The notes under the pieces are model-generated. The model made no database searches, was not told where the DNA came from, and was given only the letters and a program-made list of their open reading frames with translations. From Angiostrongylus vasorum (taxonomy: Eukaryota > Nematoda > Chromadorea > Rhabditida > Metastrongylidae): 64,000 nt of DNA. Each line of letters begins with the position of its first letter. Within the stretch, counting starts at the first letter, position 1. Position numbers and translations under genes: made by a program. Shown one piece after another: positions 35,380 to 47,900 of the stretch. The stretch is from assembly GCA_018806985.1 (NCBI GenBank), contig JADANN010000169.1, positions 62,001 through 126,000 of the forward strand, written 5' to 3'.

Positions 35380-35940
35380 CGGTAGTATACGAATACAAAA
35401 CCGTAGAACTGCGTCTTCAAAAAGAAAGTGTGTTTAGAATTCCATGATAATAGGTGAACATTGCAGAATGGATGTTAGAGGAATGTGCCATTACTAATAT
35501 ATTGAACAAAATTTAGAAAGGCTACAAAAAAGAAACCAGTGGTATTTTTTTCGCGCTCTTCAACAACAAAGTTGTAGGCAATAAGATTGCTTTAACGATA
35601 ATATAAGCAAAGCTGGACCTGGGTCTTCTTCCCGTTTCCGAAGTGTAGAGAAAATTCGCTTTTCTCAAATACTCAGTCATAGAGTTTAGAATTTGTCACT
35701 TCCATAACACTCATTGACATGCATTTTTTGACTTTTTGAATTGAATACAATAAAAAGCGGTGATTCCAAACAGGAACTTCCGACTAATTCAAGTTCTGTT
35801 TAAAGCTTTGTTACTTTGTAATTTTAATGATTTCTCTTCCAATTTTCTATCCATCAAAAATCAAAAAAAAGGTTCTAACTTACGTAGTTTTACCACAATT
35901 TCTTAAAATAGGTTTTCAGTTAGCGAAGAGACAGGTGAAA
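35380..35940. other. No recognisable gene
   Basis: AT-rich, nothing recognised. Confidence 0.35.
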
Positions 35941-35944
35941 CGAA

Positions 35945-36250
35945 GGCCTCGCATGGTGTAGTGGTGAACGCATTAGCCGCCGGAAAGGGTAATAGCGCGT
36001 TTGTTCCCCACCCCACCGCAAACACCTGCGGTCCGGAGTTTTGCAAATATCTCAGCACCATTGTGGTTAAGTTTTTAGGTTTTTAACTTGGCCATAGCAA
36101 AAAATGTAATACCATTTATTTTTAATATTTCTATAATGCTGAGATATTTGCAAAACTCCGGACCGCAGGTGTCTGCGATGGGGACGAACGCGCTATTTTC
36201 TTTTCCAGCGAGTAACGCGTTCACCACCACACTATGTGGGTCATTCGTTT
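35945..36250. repeat. Inverted pair of family C SINEs (near-palindrome)
   Basis: The plus copy at 35945-36070 (gcatggtgtagtggtgaacg ... cggtccggagttttgcaaat) is mirrored by a minus copy at 36128-36248 (atttgcaaaactccggaccg ... cgttcaccaccacactatg). About 55 bp lie between, so a transcript could form a hairpin with about 125-bp arms. Confidence 0.82.
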
Positions 36251-36354
36251 CGCGTGTCTCTCAGCTAGTTCTATCGATCACTGCCGTAAGCAATCACCCG
36301 ATTTGGGCTACCCAGATCAATCCCGTTCACGGGTGATTGCTGATGGCGCTGGTA

Positions 36355-36535
36355 GATAGAAAACTGGCTGAGGGGAACGCAAAGCAGGGACCTCCGTGGC
36401 GCAGTATGTAATGCGCGAGCCCACGGAAAGGGAAACCGTAGTTCGATCTTGCCCGGGGTCCAAGTTTTGCGAATGTCTGAGCATCGTTGTGGTTGACATC
36501 GTCATGATTTGAAGAAGAACCAATGATGCGAAGAA
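36355..36535 (+). mobile_element. SINE family C, copy 7
   Basis: Head tccgtggcgcagtatgtaat with A-box-like tggcgcagta, B-box-like tagttcgatct, then gttttgcgaatgtctgagca. Confidence 0.72.
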
Positions 36536-36599
36536 AATGCTTAATGGACTCAATGAAGCAGAAAAAAAACGATTGGACTGCCAAAAAAAACAAAGACCC

Positions 36600-37310
36600 A
36601 GTTCACGAAAAAACCCATGTAGCGAAGGCGAACAAACCGAACTGAATGGTTCATTGATCACAGTGAGCACTTCTTACGTGAACCTTGGAAGTTCAATGAA
36701 CATCGAAAACAATATGAGGGAGAAATTAAACAGAAGAAGGGAGACAGCAACGGCCGCATTCGGGTCTCTCTAAGAAGCCACAGACCAACTAGCAGACACA
36801 AAATTCCGCGTCCCCCCTCTCCAACATAACGGTCCTCCCAGTGCTCTGCTATGTAGCAGAAACACGGACTAATACGTTGACTATGTCCTGCGCACCACCC
36901 AAAGAACGCTTAAACGATGTAATCTGACATTCAACCGGAACTCATGACTTCAAGCCGTAATGCGCAGCTCAGATCTTCGAGGCCTGTCTTACTTTTCGGC
37001 ATCCAGAAGAATATACGTCGATAGTGAAGCACAGGTGCGCCGGTCATGTATGAAGAAGAACAGATGACCGATGGACGAAAAGAGCAGTGAAGAGAACTCC
37101 AAGAAAATGAAAACATCCTCTTGGAAGACCACACAAACGACGGGCGGACGTGTTCATGGATAACGTAAAGCATCTCCATTCGTCGCAAACAACGTCACCA
37201 TGTCCGAAGCAGACCACTACCACGGACGACGATTACGCGAGAGAGAAACGAATGGAAATTGGGCTAGGCCCGATTTAATAGTGAAGACGGCCACACAAGT
37301 ATCCAGGTAT
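36600..37310 (+). pseudogene. RTE LINE C-terminal fragment, frameshifted
   Basis: Text NGSLITVSTSYVNLGSSMNI followed by NNMREKLNRRRETA matches the RTE region just after the polymerase. ITRERNEWKLG near 37230-37265 matches its extreme C-terminus. The part between is broken by indels. It belongs to the same subfamily as the fragment at 30.7 kb. Confidence 0.75.
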
Positions 37311-37600
37311 GTAAGAGAACACCTAGACGGTAAACTTAAGCAACACACTCCACTGGTCAGGCATAGGACAGAAAGACATAACGGGGAAAATTTCGAAATA
37401 AAGATCACTATCTTTGCACACAACCTAAAACAGCTGCATGCGAAGCTCTCGAAGCATTTCAGATAAATTTCAAAAATCCGGAAATGAACCATAACAGAGA
37501 GTTCCTTGTGATCACGCATGACCTTGCTATTTACCCAGGGCGGATTTCTTGACCTGAAGCACATTCTCCACCCATGTAAAACCACGCGCTTGCTCATCAT
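37311..37600 (+). pseudogene. PLE C-terminal fragment fused to RTE fragment
   Basis: VREHLDGKLKQHTPLVRHRT, then RHNGENFEIKITIFAHNLKQ, is the end of the PLE GIY-YIG region. The characteristic later block (FQKSGNEP-like, out of frame) follows to about 37530. It starts exactly where the RTE tail ends, suggesting one element inserted into the other. Confidence 0.75.
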
Positions 37601-38195
37601 CAACAAGAAGAATAAGTGGAAGACACAAAGAAAACGGCAAATGTCTGAAGAAGCTGTTTCCCATGCAAGTTTTTCTGTTGAGGTTATGTAAGTTTCTGGC
37701 GGCGGATCATCAACTTAATGAAGAGTTTTTGTTATAATTTTCATGAGGTCAAGGCTAATCGAAATCATTGGAAACAAAGGCATTTCGGACCAACTCAGAA
37801 AAGCTAAGACCGCAGGAATAAATGTCCTGTGGTCGTATATGACGTCGTCTCATATCTCAAATTAATTTTTCGGCATAACACAGGCACATCTTCTCCATCC
37901 GATGCGAACTCTATGCAGGTGATGTCAGCTAGTAAAAAAGGTACACATCATACAAAAAAAGCACTGTATAGTTGGAAACTTTTTTGCTAAATACAGAAAA
38001 CACAGTTTAAAGTTTAAAATTTAGTTCAAAGGCTTACAAAAAATAATAGTGCTGAGGACGTACTTTGTTGGTATACTATGTCAGAGACTTTCAGTCGGAA
38101 TTGATCGATACGTTAACCACTGAGGAGTAAATGATATACTAGTGATATAGTAATAACCTCATAAAAGACAAAAAAGATGAAACATTCAGATCTGA

Positions 38196-38433
38196 ACGAT
38201 ACCCTAAGGATGTCCCACGCATTCAGTTCTATTTATACGATGGTGATTAAACGCATATTTTGCCTATACAACGACGCCCTGTGGTCCACTGAATAATCAC
38301 ATTAGTGCCTTTATCCTCTCAGAGAAACGTCGTGCCAATTTGTCGGCAAAAGTGTGGTGGATTTGGTCAACCTGTGCGGTGTCGAACCAATAACCATCTC
38401 TCTACTGCAAGCCAGCGCTGACGTCTACGCTAT
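38196..38433 (-). mobile_element. SINE family A, copy 13 (eroded)
   Basis: Body traces acgatggtgattaaacgcat, gtgccaatttgtcggca and a reverse B-box-like gtgtcgaaccaataacc. Confidence 0.5.
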
Positions 38434-38522
38434 ATGGACCCTTAATAATAATAATAATGCCACATCGCTTGTCAACGATAACCTTAATTCTGTCGTTATA
38501 CGAAGACATGGAATTATACTTT

Positions 38523-38528
38523 TTTTAT
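38523..38528 (-). other. Possible polyadenylation signal of the cyclase gene
   Basis: AATAAA on the minus strand, about 570 bp downstream of the stop codon at 39094. It is the first such hexamer noticed in the 3' flank. Use is unproven. Confidence 0.25.
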
Positions 38529-39093
38529 TTCAAAGCGATCACTTAAACCTCTGGTACATCTCGATGGTTGGTTTAACGCGCTCATTTATAGCTAGAAATT
38601 ATAGAATGAAAAATCCTGACAAATCAAAATTTACATTGTAAAGAGAGTAGAACCTATGTGTTTGAGCATCTGACATCGCAATTACCGCAACAAGAGATTT
38701 ACGAACTTCAGGAAGGGATGAAGAGTGGCTCAGAGCACTAAGGAAGAAAAAACAACGATGAAAGCGGCACAATCAGCAGAACACCGGCGATGATAGACGA
38801 AAAAGTCATAAAAATAATAATAATAGTAATAATAAAAGATACAACGCATAACAATGAATAACTAACTAGTTTACTAATACACAATAAGGTGGCTAAGGAA
38901 CCCGTAGACCAAAGCTCCTGCTGGAACACAGGGGCGGTTACCAGAAAGATAGGGAGACGAGGAGCAGAAGCACAGTAGCATTGAACAATATACAAGTACG
39001 CAGAGGGAAATCTCAAGTGATATCACTGCATCAATTGTGCATTCCTGCTGAGGCACTACAAACAGCAGCGACGGTTACGACGATTACAAAACG

Positions 39094-40348
39094 TCACTGG
39101 TACTCCGCACCGAAGTCTGGGATGTTCACATCGCGATAGCCTTTCAACCAGTATGTTGTCAATCGGCCTTTGCCTTTCATTTCAACTTCACCTCTCAGTT
39201 CTAGTCGGAAACCCGTATCTTTACTTAAAATCTCCTTTGTCACAGATGAAACATGAATCCGAAGCGCTGAAAAGTGAACAACCTTAAGCGTTAAGGAAGA
39301 GATAAGATACTCCATAATTAGGGATAAAAAACACATGAATTACTAACGTAATCCGTTGCTTTCCATACGACTCGATGTGTTCACAGTGTCACCAAAAAGG
39401 CAATATCGTGGCATTTTCGATCCGACAACACCAGCGACCACGGAGCCGGAATGCATGCCAATGCGTAGCTTCAACTGATCGTTTGGTCGATGTCGGATCA
39501 CAAAGTTCTTCACCTTATGTAACAATGCCAAGCTCATCTGTGCAATCTGTGATGCATGATCGTCCCTTCGTTCCGGAAGACCTGAGACCACCATGTAGGC
39601 ATCACCTGGAAATTGTAAACGGCTCAAATAACACCCAAACACACTATAAACAATGCGAGCACTGGCTGGTCGAACCCATACAAAGTCGTTAATTCAGATA
39701 AAACTTTAAAGAAAATTACAGAACTACGGTGTGGATCGTTATCAGTGTTACTGTAAGAAAAATAAAGCTCATCATACTATATTAAAGCGTCACTTAGAGA
39801 AAAAACTCACCTATGGTTTCTACTTTGTAAACCTTGAAGTTATCTACAACACCATCAAAGGCTAGATATAAGTCGTTGAGAAGTGTGACAACTTGCAAAG
39901 GTGTGGATTGCGAAGAGAGGGCGGTAAAACCGACAATGTCGGAGAAGTAGATTGTAACCGAATCATACGATTCTGCTTGTACTGCTTTACCAGAAATTAA
40001 CTGAAATCAACGATAAAAAACGCATCACGTTCCGTAATAGCGCTAGAATACAGTATTGCTCTGTTATGATGAACGGATTGAGCAAAGCTGTTAGAATTAA
40101 CTGTTAGAAGTTGTTTAAGAGACTTCTATGATTTTAAGCTGTAAACTGACAAATCGGTGATAAATAGTGAATAACGGCTCACTTGATCAGCAATAGAAGG
40201 TGGCAACAGTTGATGAAGAAGATCTTCGACTTTCTGCTTCTCTGCAAGGTATTCACGTGTTCGTTCCTCTACGAGGCCTTCGAGATTTTTCGCGTATAAT
40301 TCAAGACGCTTTAGGAGATTGTCGACCAGATTTGAAGTCTCGTTATCC
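39094..40348 (-). CDS. gcy-28: Cyclase: coiled-coil linker and guanylyl cyclase catalytic domain (4 exons)
   Basis: Exon 40183-40348 gives the dimerisation helix ([40 protein letters not shown]). The catalytic domain follows with [20 protein letters not shown] (first metal-binding Asp), [20 protein letters not shown] (guanine-specifying Glu and second metal-binding Asp), [20 protein letters not shown] and [20 protein letters not shown] (guanine-specifying Cys and catalytic Asn/Arg). All key residues are present, so the domain should be active as a dimer. The protein ends GAEYQ at 39094. It is expected at the inner face of the plasma membrane. Confidence 0.95.
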
Positions 40349-41856
40349 CTGTACGTAAGAATGAATGCATGAGAAATATAAAATAAAGCTAAGTGAAATG
40401 GGCACTGCAAAAAAGCTTAAACTCACTTATTAAGCATACGTACCGCCTTTCGTATCATTGAGATATCTGGCCGCTCATGGTAATTTTCAGCCCATGAACA
40501 ACGCATCAATTCCAGTAAACTCTGAAAGAGAAGAAAACTTAGTAACAAACGGATAGTTTAAATGTTAAAATAGAGAGGACACGACGATATTTCAGTAGCA
40601 CTTTTTAATAGTACAAGTAATAAAAAATAAAGCAAATTACCTGGTTAACCTCATCGTCCGCATCCAAACTATCTGGTACATACGGTCGGAAAACATCGTC
40701 TGGATTGGCTACTGGCTTCTTTACACGTTGAACGATCTCTGAAACATAATATCAAAGATAAAATTAAGCATACACAAATATAAGAATTTAAAGAACAACT
40801 GTATATCCCTCAGCAAAGAAGAAACTGCTCTCTCTACTACTCTCTGAAGAGTAACTCTTAGGTAGAAGAAAACATTCAGTACAACAAGTCATGGTACTCC
40901 ACTAAGATCACTCCAGAAGACCATGCGACGTAATTTAATGAAATACTACCTAGTACTGGACATTTGTCAATGTTTCCAACTTTAGGTACCTATTCAGTTC
41001 AAACGGTAAAAACACTAGCAAACGTTCATGCGATAGGTATAAACACTACATCGTCTGTGTCAGCCATTTATACATATACGTGTTTTACTAATAATCAGAG
41101 TCCAAAGCTGGTTTTTCGACAACGACCGACAAGTTCTCGATAACCAGAGTATTTGAAGACTTCAGAACACGACAGACTTAAAGAAGAGACATTGCCTTAC
41201 TTATTTAGTTTTTGAATATAATTTTTCGAAAACGATACTTTGCTCTTAAATAGTCCTCCACTGCGAATTTCCAAAAACTTGGAAAAGAAATTAAGATATC
41301 TAAAATTCCTAGTACAAGCGAAACAGACGTAAACACCAACGAGATCCTTTAAATGAAATCTCGCTCGATAAATTTGCTTTCATGTTGGAAATACCAACCC
41401 TAACGAAGAAAAGTGAAAGAAATACGTTTCATGGATTATAAAAAACAAGAATCTTATCGTTGTACAATGAGAGCACTTGTATTCCAGATCATAATATTTC
41501 TAGTGCCAACGATGTTGGCTTATAGCTGGAAGCAGCAACTATTTTTACATCGTATGAGTTGAAATAAATTCATGTCGGAACCTAGGTGCTATAGTCAGAT
41601 CTAGAACGAGGTTAACAGCTCTAACCAACTTTTACCTCAAAAAAAAAGACAATAAACACTGGCTCTCACCGTACGGTGAAAGGTTCTCGTTCTTGCACGG
41701 AAATACGCCTTTTCGCCAGAGCACTTCATGAAGAATAATTGCAAACGAATAGATGTCGCCCTTCTGCGTCCCCATTGGTGGTGGATTTGGATTTCGTAGC
41801 AATTCCGGTGCAGTCCAGAGTAATTCTGAACGATTATTGTGAAATACAAATTAGAA

Positions 41857-41934
<78 letters not shown>

Positions 41935-44900
41935 CAAAAATGGGCGTTGAAGATCCCAGTACTAGGATTTGATGTTGTGATACCTACTTTTATAGAAAGC
42001 ATGCTCTCCAATATCATCTACTGTGTTCTCTTCCATCGCATGAAGACCATGCAGACCAAAGTCAGTGACCTAAGAAATACAGAGGCGATTTAAAAGTGAC
42101 AATAAAGGCGACAAATAGAAAATGAATAAGAATGACCTTATAAAGAAGTCATAGAAGAAAAGCTAAGCATTTTTAGTCAAATGAAAAACAATTGATATGT
42201 AAGACTGGCAGCTATCAAAATAGAAGACTTTGAAAACGAAGGAGAAGAAGAACGGCTAGAAGAATAAACGTTACTTTAAGGACAAATCGACTGTCCACCA
42301 CGCAATTGGACGACTTCAATCGGCCGTGTGATCGGATTTCACTATTATGAAGAAAATACAATCCCTGAAAAAAGAAAACAACGTCATAATTTCGAATTAA
42401 AAAGGGGTGTTAGCACAACTTATACCATGACAGCAGAAATCTATACAGACTGCTATGATCTCTCGACTTAAATGCAAATAAGTTAGAACACCCGTACCGT
42501 ATCTTAAAGCATAAGACTTCGGTAGGATACAAAATAAGACGCACACGAATTGAGAGAAAAGGTCCGTTCCCTTTATGTTAAAAACAAAAAACTTAATAAA
42601 GCAACATCGATCTGTAGGACCAGTTGACATAATCAACAACAAATTCTTCAAGCGAAGGTAAGGAATTCTGCAAGCAAATTAGCGCGTCCAACAAACGTCT
42701 TCGTACCTTGACCAGATCGTGCAGTAGTGAGTACTTCATCATGTTGTCGAGTTTGATCTGATCGTTCTCGAGAATATCTTCAAGCGAACCTTTTGGACAA
42801 TATTCGGTCACAATACACCAATGAGGCGCGTCAAGACAAGCACCAGTGAATCTAAGAAAATGGCAACGCTCAAAAACAGCATTGACTTGGATTCCTACTA
42901 AAAAAAATATTACTAGAAACTCTAAATACAAAACGAAACAGTAAGAAGCGTATTCACGAATCATAAATAGATGAAAGAAATTTAAACTACTAATGTGATG
43001 GAGCCAATACCATTCTACAAGTGTGCTTTGCTTCTTCAAGTTCACAAAACATTATAGACAAAAGTCAAAAAACAAGCATTATACCGAAGGTGCCTCCCAA
43101 CGGTTTACTGCCTCATCGTGGCTGCAAGGTGTTCCTGGGTGTCAGGCTGCGATACACTGCGAGGAATTCCCCGGTAGGGTCTCCCAAGTTGAGAAGAAGT
43201 CCGGCGTTTCCTTCAGGAACCCTAGCTAACAGTAAACCAATACCAGGATCCACCACCGTCCTCGTGTGAAACTAGTCGCATGGTGGCAAATCTCCCTCAG
43301 GCTCACAAGGCCGGCGGCTGCCTGTGGTGGTGGTGACCTGGGGCAGACTTTGGCCAGGCTGACCTCGGAACTCCAGGGAACCACAATAGACCAGCAAAAT
43401 TCCGAAAAAACGGAAATTATACTGGGGCCTGCACAACCAGTGGAGATGGGCCATCCAAGTATCTAAGTATAGCGAACGTGAAAAAAGAAGTCAAATGTAT
43501 AAAGTAAAAAGGCAACCAAAGAGGATAACTTCTAAACAGTAAAGAAACAAACCTTGTGATGTGATCATGTTGAAGATCTTTCATTTTTTTAAGTTCCATC
43601 AATTGCGCTCTTGACAAGTCCAATTTAGGATACTTTTTCTGATCGATGTTCAATTTCTTGATGGCCACCATTATTCCCTGTATAACACGGATCTCATCAA
43701 TCAACGGAAGAAAAGTAGGGTACACCGTTTCTACGAAGTGTCTTTGCACAGTTGACACAAGGTTGTTAACAAGAATGGCAGGGTTTTTACCACCCTATGG
43801 GAAAAGAATACAGTGGTCGCACTCCATAAAAAAAACCAAAACAGTTCTGAAGAACGCGAAGCGATCGAAACGGTAACCATCGAAGACCGAAAACAGATGT
43901 TAGTAAACCCCGTCAGCTGACCAAAGGCAATTCGCAAAGTGAAAACAACTTGATTATTTAGACAATTATATAATACAGCTGTAGAAGTTAAATGGAAGTC
44001 GGTCTCTTGGAAAGAGAAATATTTCATCAAGTGTTGGTTTTCGATAAAGGAGAAAAAAAAACTGAAAAACCTTGTAAAATGCAGTCTTCGTGTATATTTG
44101 TCCATTGTTCTGTGCTATTGTCTCCGCAGAACCACCGCTCTGAAGGTATTTCTTAGATTACTCACTATGTTCAGTGCAAGCAATGAACGATATGGTACTG
44201 AAAAGCGTTAAGTGCTTTGAGCGCAAAAAAGTGCTATCGCGTAGACTAAATCAGAAAAACGAAAAAAAATTTGTCTAAATGCTTTACGATTTTACCAGCA
44301 AGGGATAAAATTTTATACTGAAGTAATAAATACCTTGATCGAGCCGAAAAATGAAAGCTTCCGATTCCGCAAACTGAGGCTCTTCTTTGCTATGATATCA
44401 AAGTCTTCTTCACCACTGCTCTTCTTTTTACAATCTATAAACATCAAAAACGCTCAAAAAAACCTTTCCATATCCTACAAATAACGAAACTGGGCGATCA
44501 AAGTATACATTCCAAATAATGATATAATTCTTGGTCATCTACCAATGTATAAAGGATAAAGGATAAAGCTTTCAGCGTTGATTAATCCCTGAGAGATGCG
44601 CTATGCACTCGACTTCATTAAATATCGTTGGAGGTGATTGAATGCATCTGGCCATTACAATGACTCGTGGTGGTATACCGATGCATCGACTCTGTGCTGT
44701 TATCCTCCCAGACAAGTTTGGTACCAATTTTTTGAGCCCGGAGGGATGGAATGCCTGGTGAGCCTTGGGCGCGGGTATCGTTCCATAGTTTATTGCACTG
44801 CGCCTCCGAGCACTGAGCTACACGCGCCACTACCAAAGTATAAGTGACTAGATGGTGATGTGATCTAGATGATGTCCATTTTACATTTCAAACATTCATG

Positions 44901-47900
44901 AAAAATAATGAACAGTAACAGTACGTACCATTTATATCACAGGAAAGCATACGAAATAGAAATATAGAAACATCCGCATACCTGAATCTCCTGATGGAGA
45001 AGAGATAAGGGGATTTTCTGGCATGTGAAAATGCACCTCATTCATCGGCGAACATTCTCCGGACTAAAAACACTTGCAGAAATTCAACACACTACAGCGT
45101 TTCTTTAATTTCAACAATTTGGAGTTCCAGTAATGAAAAAGATTTCAATAATAAACTAACAATTTCACTGAAAGCAACAACCTCAATGGCTTTGAGAGAA
45201 TTTGCATGATTTCCAGTGAAGCCGCCGTTTTTGTCCTGATTCAGAGAGCTTTTCTTTCTAGTGAATATACTGAATTTTCTGTCAATCATTGCAGAGATTT
45301 TTCTTGTAGCACCAGAACTAGATGAGCGCTGAAAATGGTTGCACTGACGCGATCAACAACCATCATCGAATTTGTAGAAAATGAGAAAAAAAACACGTCC
45401 ACAAGACTGCACTAACACTAATGAACAGCAAGGAACAGCGGAAACGGGCTGCATTATGGTGTTAACGACCTGACTGGACCTCTTACAAGTGCACAGATTT
45501 CTATAAAATATGCTTTAGCTAGTTTTCTACTTTAAAAAGAACTAGCTGAGAGAAACGCAAAGCAAAGGCCCCCGCGGTGCAGTGTGTAATGCGCGAGCCC
45601 CCCGAAAAGGGCAATCGTGGTTCGATTCGGTCCGGGTCCAAGTTTTGAGATTATTTCATCGTTGTGGTTGTATCTCACATCACATCCTGCCGTGAAGAAT
45701 CGTAGTAGGTAGAAAATAAAAGGTCAACACTATGCTTTAGCTTTTGCATTCTTCGTATCCTTTTTCATGGTAGGGTACGATGTAGAATGGAACCATAGAA
45801 AATTCTATGAAATAATTTGGAAACTTTCACTCCTAGATGATTAAACTAAGCTATCAGATGGTTAGATTCCCATGGATGCGGGAATAAAGACTATCGGCAA
45901 AGAAGAGTCAATAAGCACAAACATCCTAAGGTAAAGAAATGATCAGCAATCACAAAACTGAACGCACTATGCCTTATATTAGGTCTACTCCACCCAAAAG
46001 TCCATTCAGACTACTCATGTTTCGCAAACAACCAACTCCATAAAACATCTATCTTCGGAACGATGACCGAAATCACTACAAAAAAAAACCTGTAGACTAT
46101 CGCTAACAATAGAGGAAAGTGTTAACCAGCTTGGTCAACTGCTGATGGACAACTCATATTCACGGCAATCAGTCTTCACGTCTCTGGGCAAATGCGGTCA
46201 AAATGGAATAAACACTAAAGCATTTAAGATAGAGTATCTGTCGATGAACCAGTTTAATGTGTCTTGCATTCGATTTCATTAACACATAAAGACTGAGATG
46301 AGTGGAATTCCACTCAAACATGGGTCGTCACCACGACTGGCATGGATAAGAATTTACTCATTTTCTTTGTTGCCGTTTATGTCATCTCATAAATGTTGTT
46401 TTTAAAGTATTCAGGGGGGAGAGAGAGAGTCTAGAAAAGCGTCTAAAGAATATGTAGAAAACACGAACTTCCAAATTACCAAAAGAAAATGAATATAAAC
46501 TGAACTCTGAAGAGAAAAACAAAATAAAAGGGCGTGGTTGACTGATTGGCAGTGTGTAATAACCGGGTGTGAGTTTGATGTTCAAGTGGATCCACCAAAA
46601 ACTTCGAAAACTAAACATTGAAAAGATGCGTCGCCATGCGGACCTACGTGTTGGTCTTCATGTTTCAAGCACGTAGACAAGTTCAAGTAGACGTGAGTGA
46701 ATGCATAAAAAAAACGATAAAGCTCTCGCTGTTTATCAATCCTTGGGAAATGCGCCACGCATTCGGCCTCATTTACCATGGTTGGGTGTGAATTTGTCTA
46801 TATACCAATTTGCTGACCCCGGATGGAAGAACAGCTTGTTAAGCCTGCGGCGTGGAGATCAATTCCATGGGCATTGCAGGGCGTTCCCGACCACCGCGCT
46901 ACATGCGCCCTCTAGTTGAATGCATACTTGATCAATATATTGATTTACGAGGGCCTACCGAGTTAACAAGTCATCGCTTTTAAGGCCCTCAGACTAGTCT
47001 TTTCTAAAACCGAAAAGATGGACGGATTTATTTGACCGTGGTCCAGAATTAAAGCAACGACCATGCACGCATTGCAAAGTACCCCTGAGCATCACGTCAG
47101 ATATGCCCTTTAAGGACGCGTGTAGCGCAATGGTCGAAGGCGCCCTGCAACACATGGAATCAATCCCCGCTCCCAAAGCTCACCGAGCATTCCATCCCTC
47201 CGTGGTCGGCAAAATGGTGCCAAACTTGTCGGGTAGGAAAGCAGCACTGGCGCGATACATCGGTAGGCCACTTTGAGTCATTGTGAAGGCCAGCTATGCA
47301 TTCATTCACCTCTTACTATGGTTAATGAAGTCTAATGCATGGCACATATCTCAGGGATTGATCAACGCTGCGAGCTCTATTCTTTTTACTTTATGCCCCC
47401 TTAAGAAATACCATGACTTCAAATTGTAGCGAATAGAAAAACGATGTGTTTCGAGAGCTCAACCAACTAAAGAATGGACTGCAGCCGCCACCGTAGCAAA
47501 ACACACAGAGTTAAAACGAAACACATTAAAAACATACCAAACGCAATCGCATAGCCAGTGAGGGTAGTATGTCGTCACTGTGCTGAAATTAGCCGCAAAG
47601 CGTCCGAAATTCAAAAGGAACACACCAATCCCAAAATTATGGATGTCACATGTAAAGATTTCACGTGGTTTTCGTGTGAATAGGACAAAAACAAATGTTA
47701 TTTTCATAGTGGCAACGATCGAAAGCTAACTCTAAAGCAAAAATCGGTTCGAACCCTTGCAAAAGTGAACGGCTAGACAAGACATACCCACAACAGCATC
47801 ACAAATATCACACACGCTACAAAAATTCTCGCATGGGCAAAGAATGATCGCAAGAAGTCGCTCACCTTGTCGCTGCTCACGCTGCCACCACGTGAGTTCG

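Noticed and set aside
35021..35437. 138-codon open frame, also partly open in other family B copies
   Set aside because: The frame is not preserved between family B copies and lacks a domain. The family is non-coding.
39375..39692. 105-codon plus-strand open frame
   Set aside because: It is antisense to the cyclase catalytic exon 39348-39605.
43679..43796. Possible extra cyclase exon ([12 protein letters not shown] and following on the minus strand)
   Set aside because: Phases join exon 44071-44139 directly to 43553-43677 to give [11 protein letters not shown], as expected for the family. The extra text has no counterpart in the domain and looks like intron.
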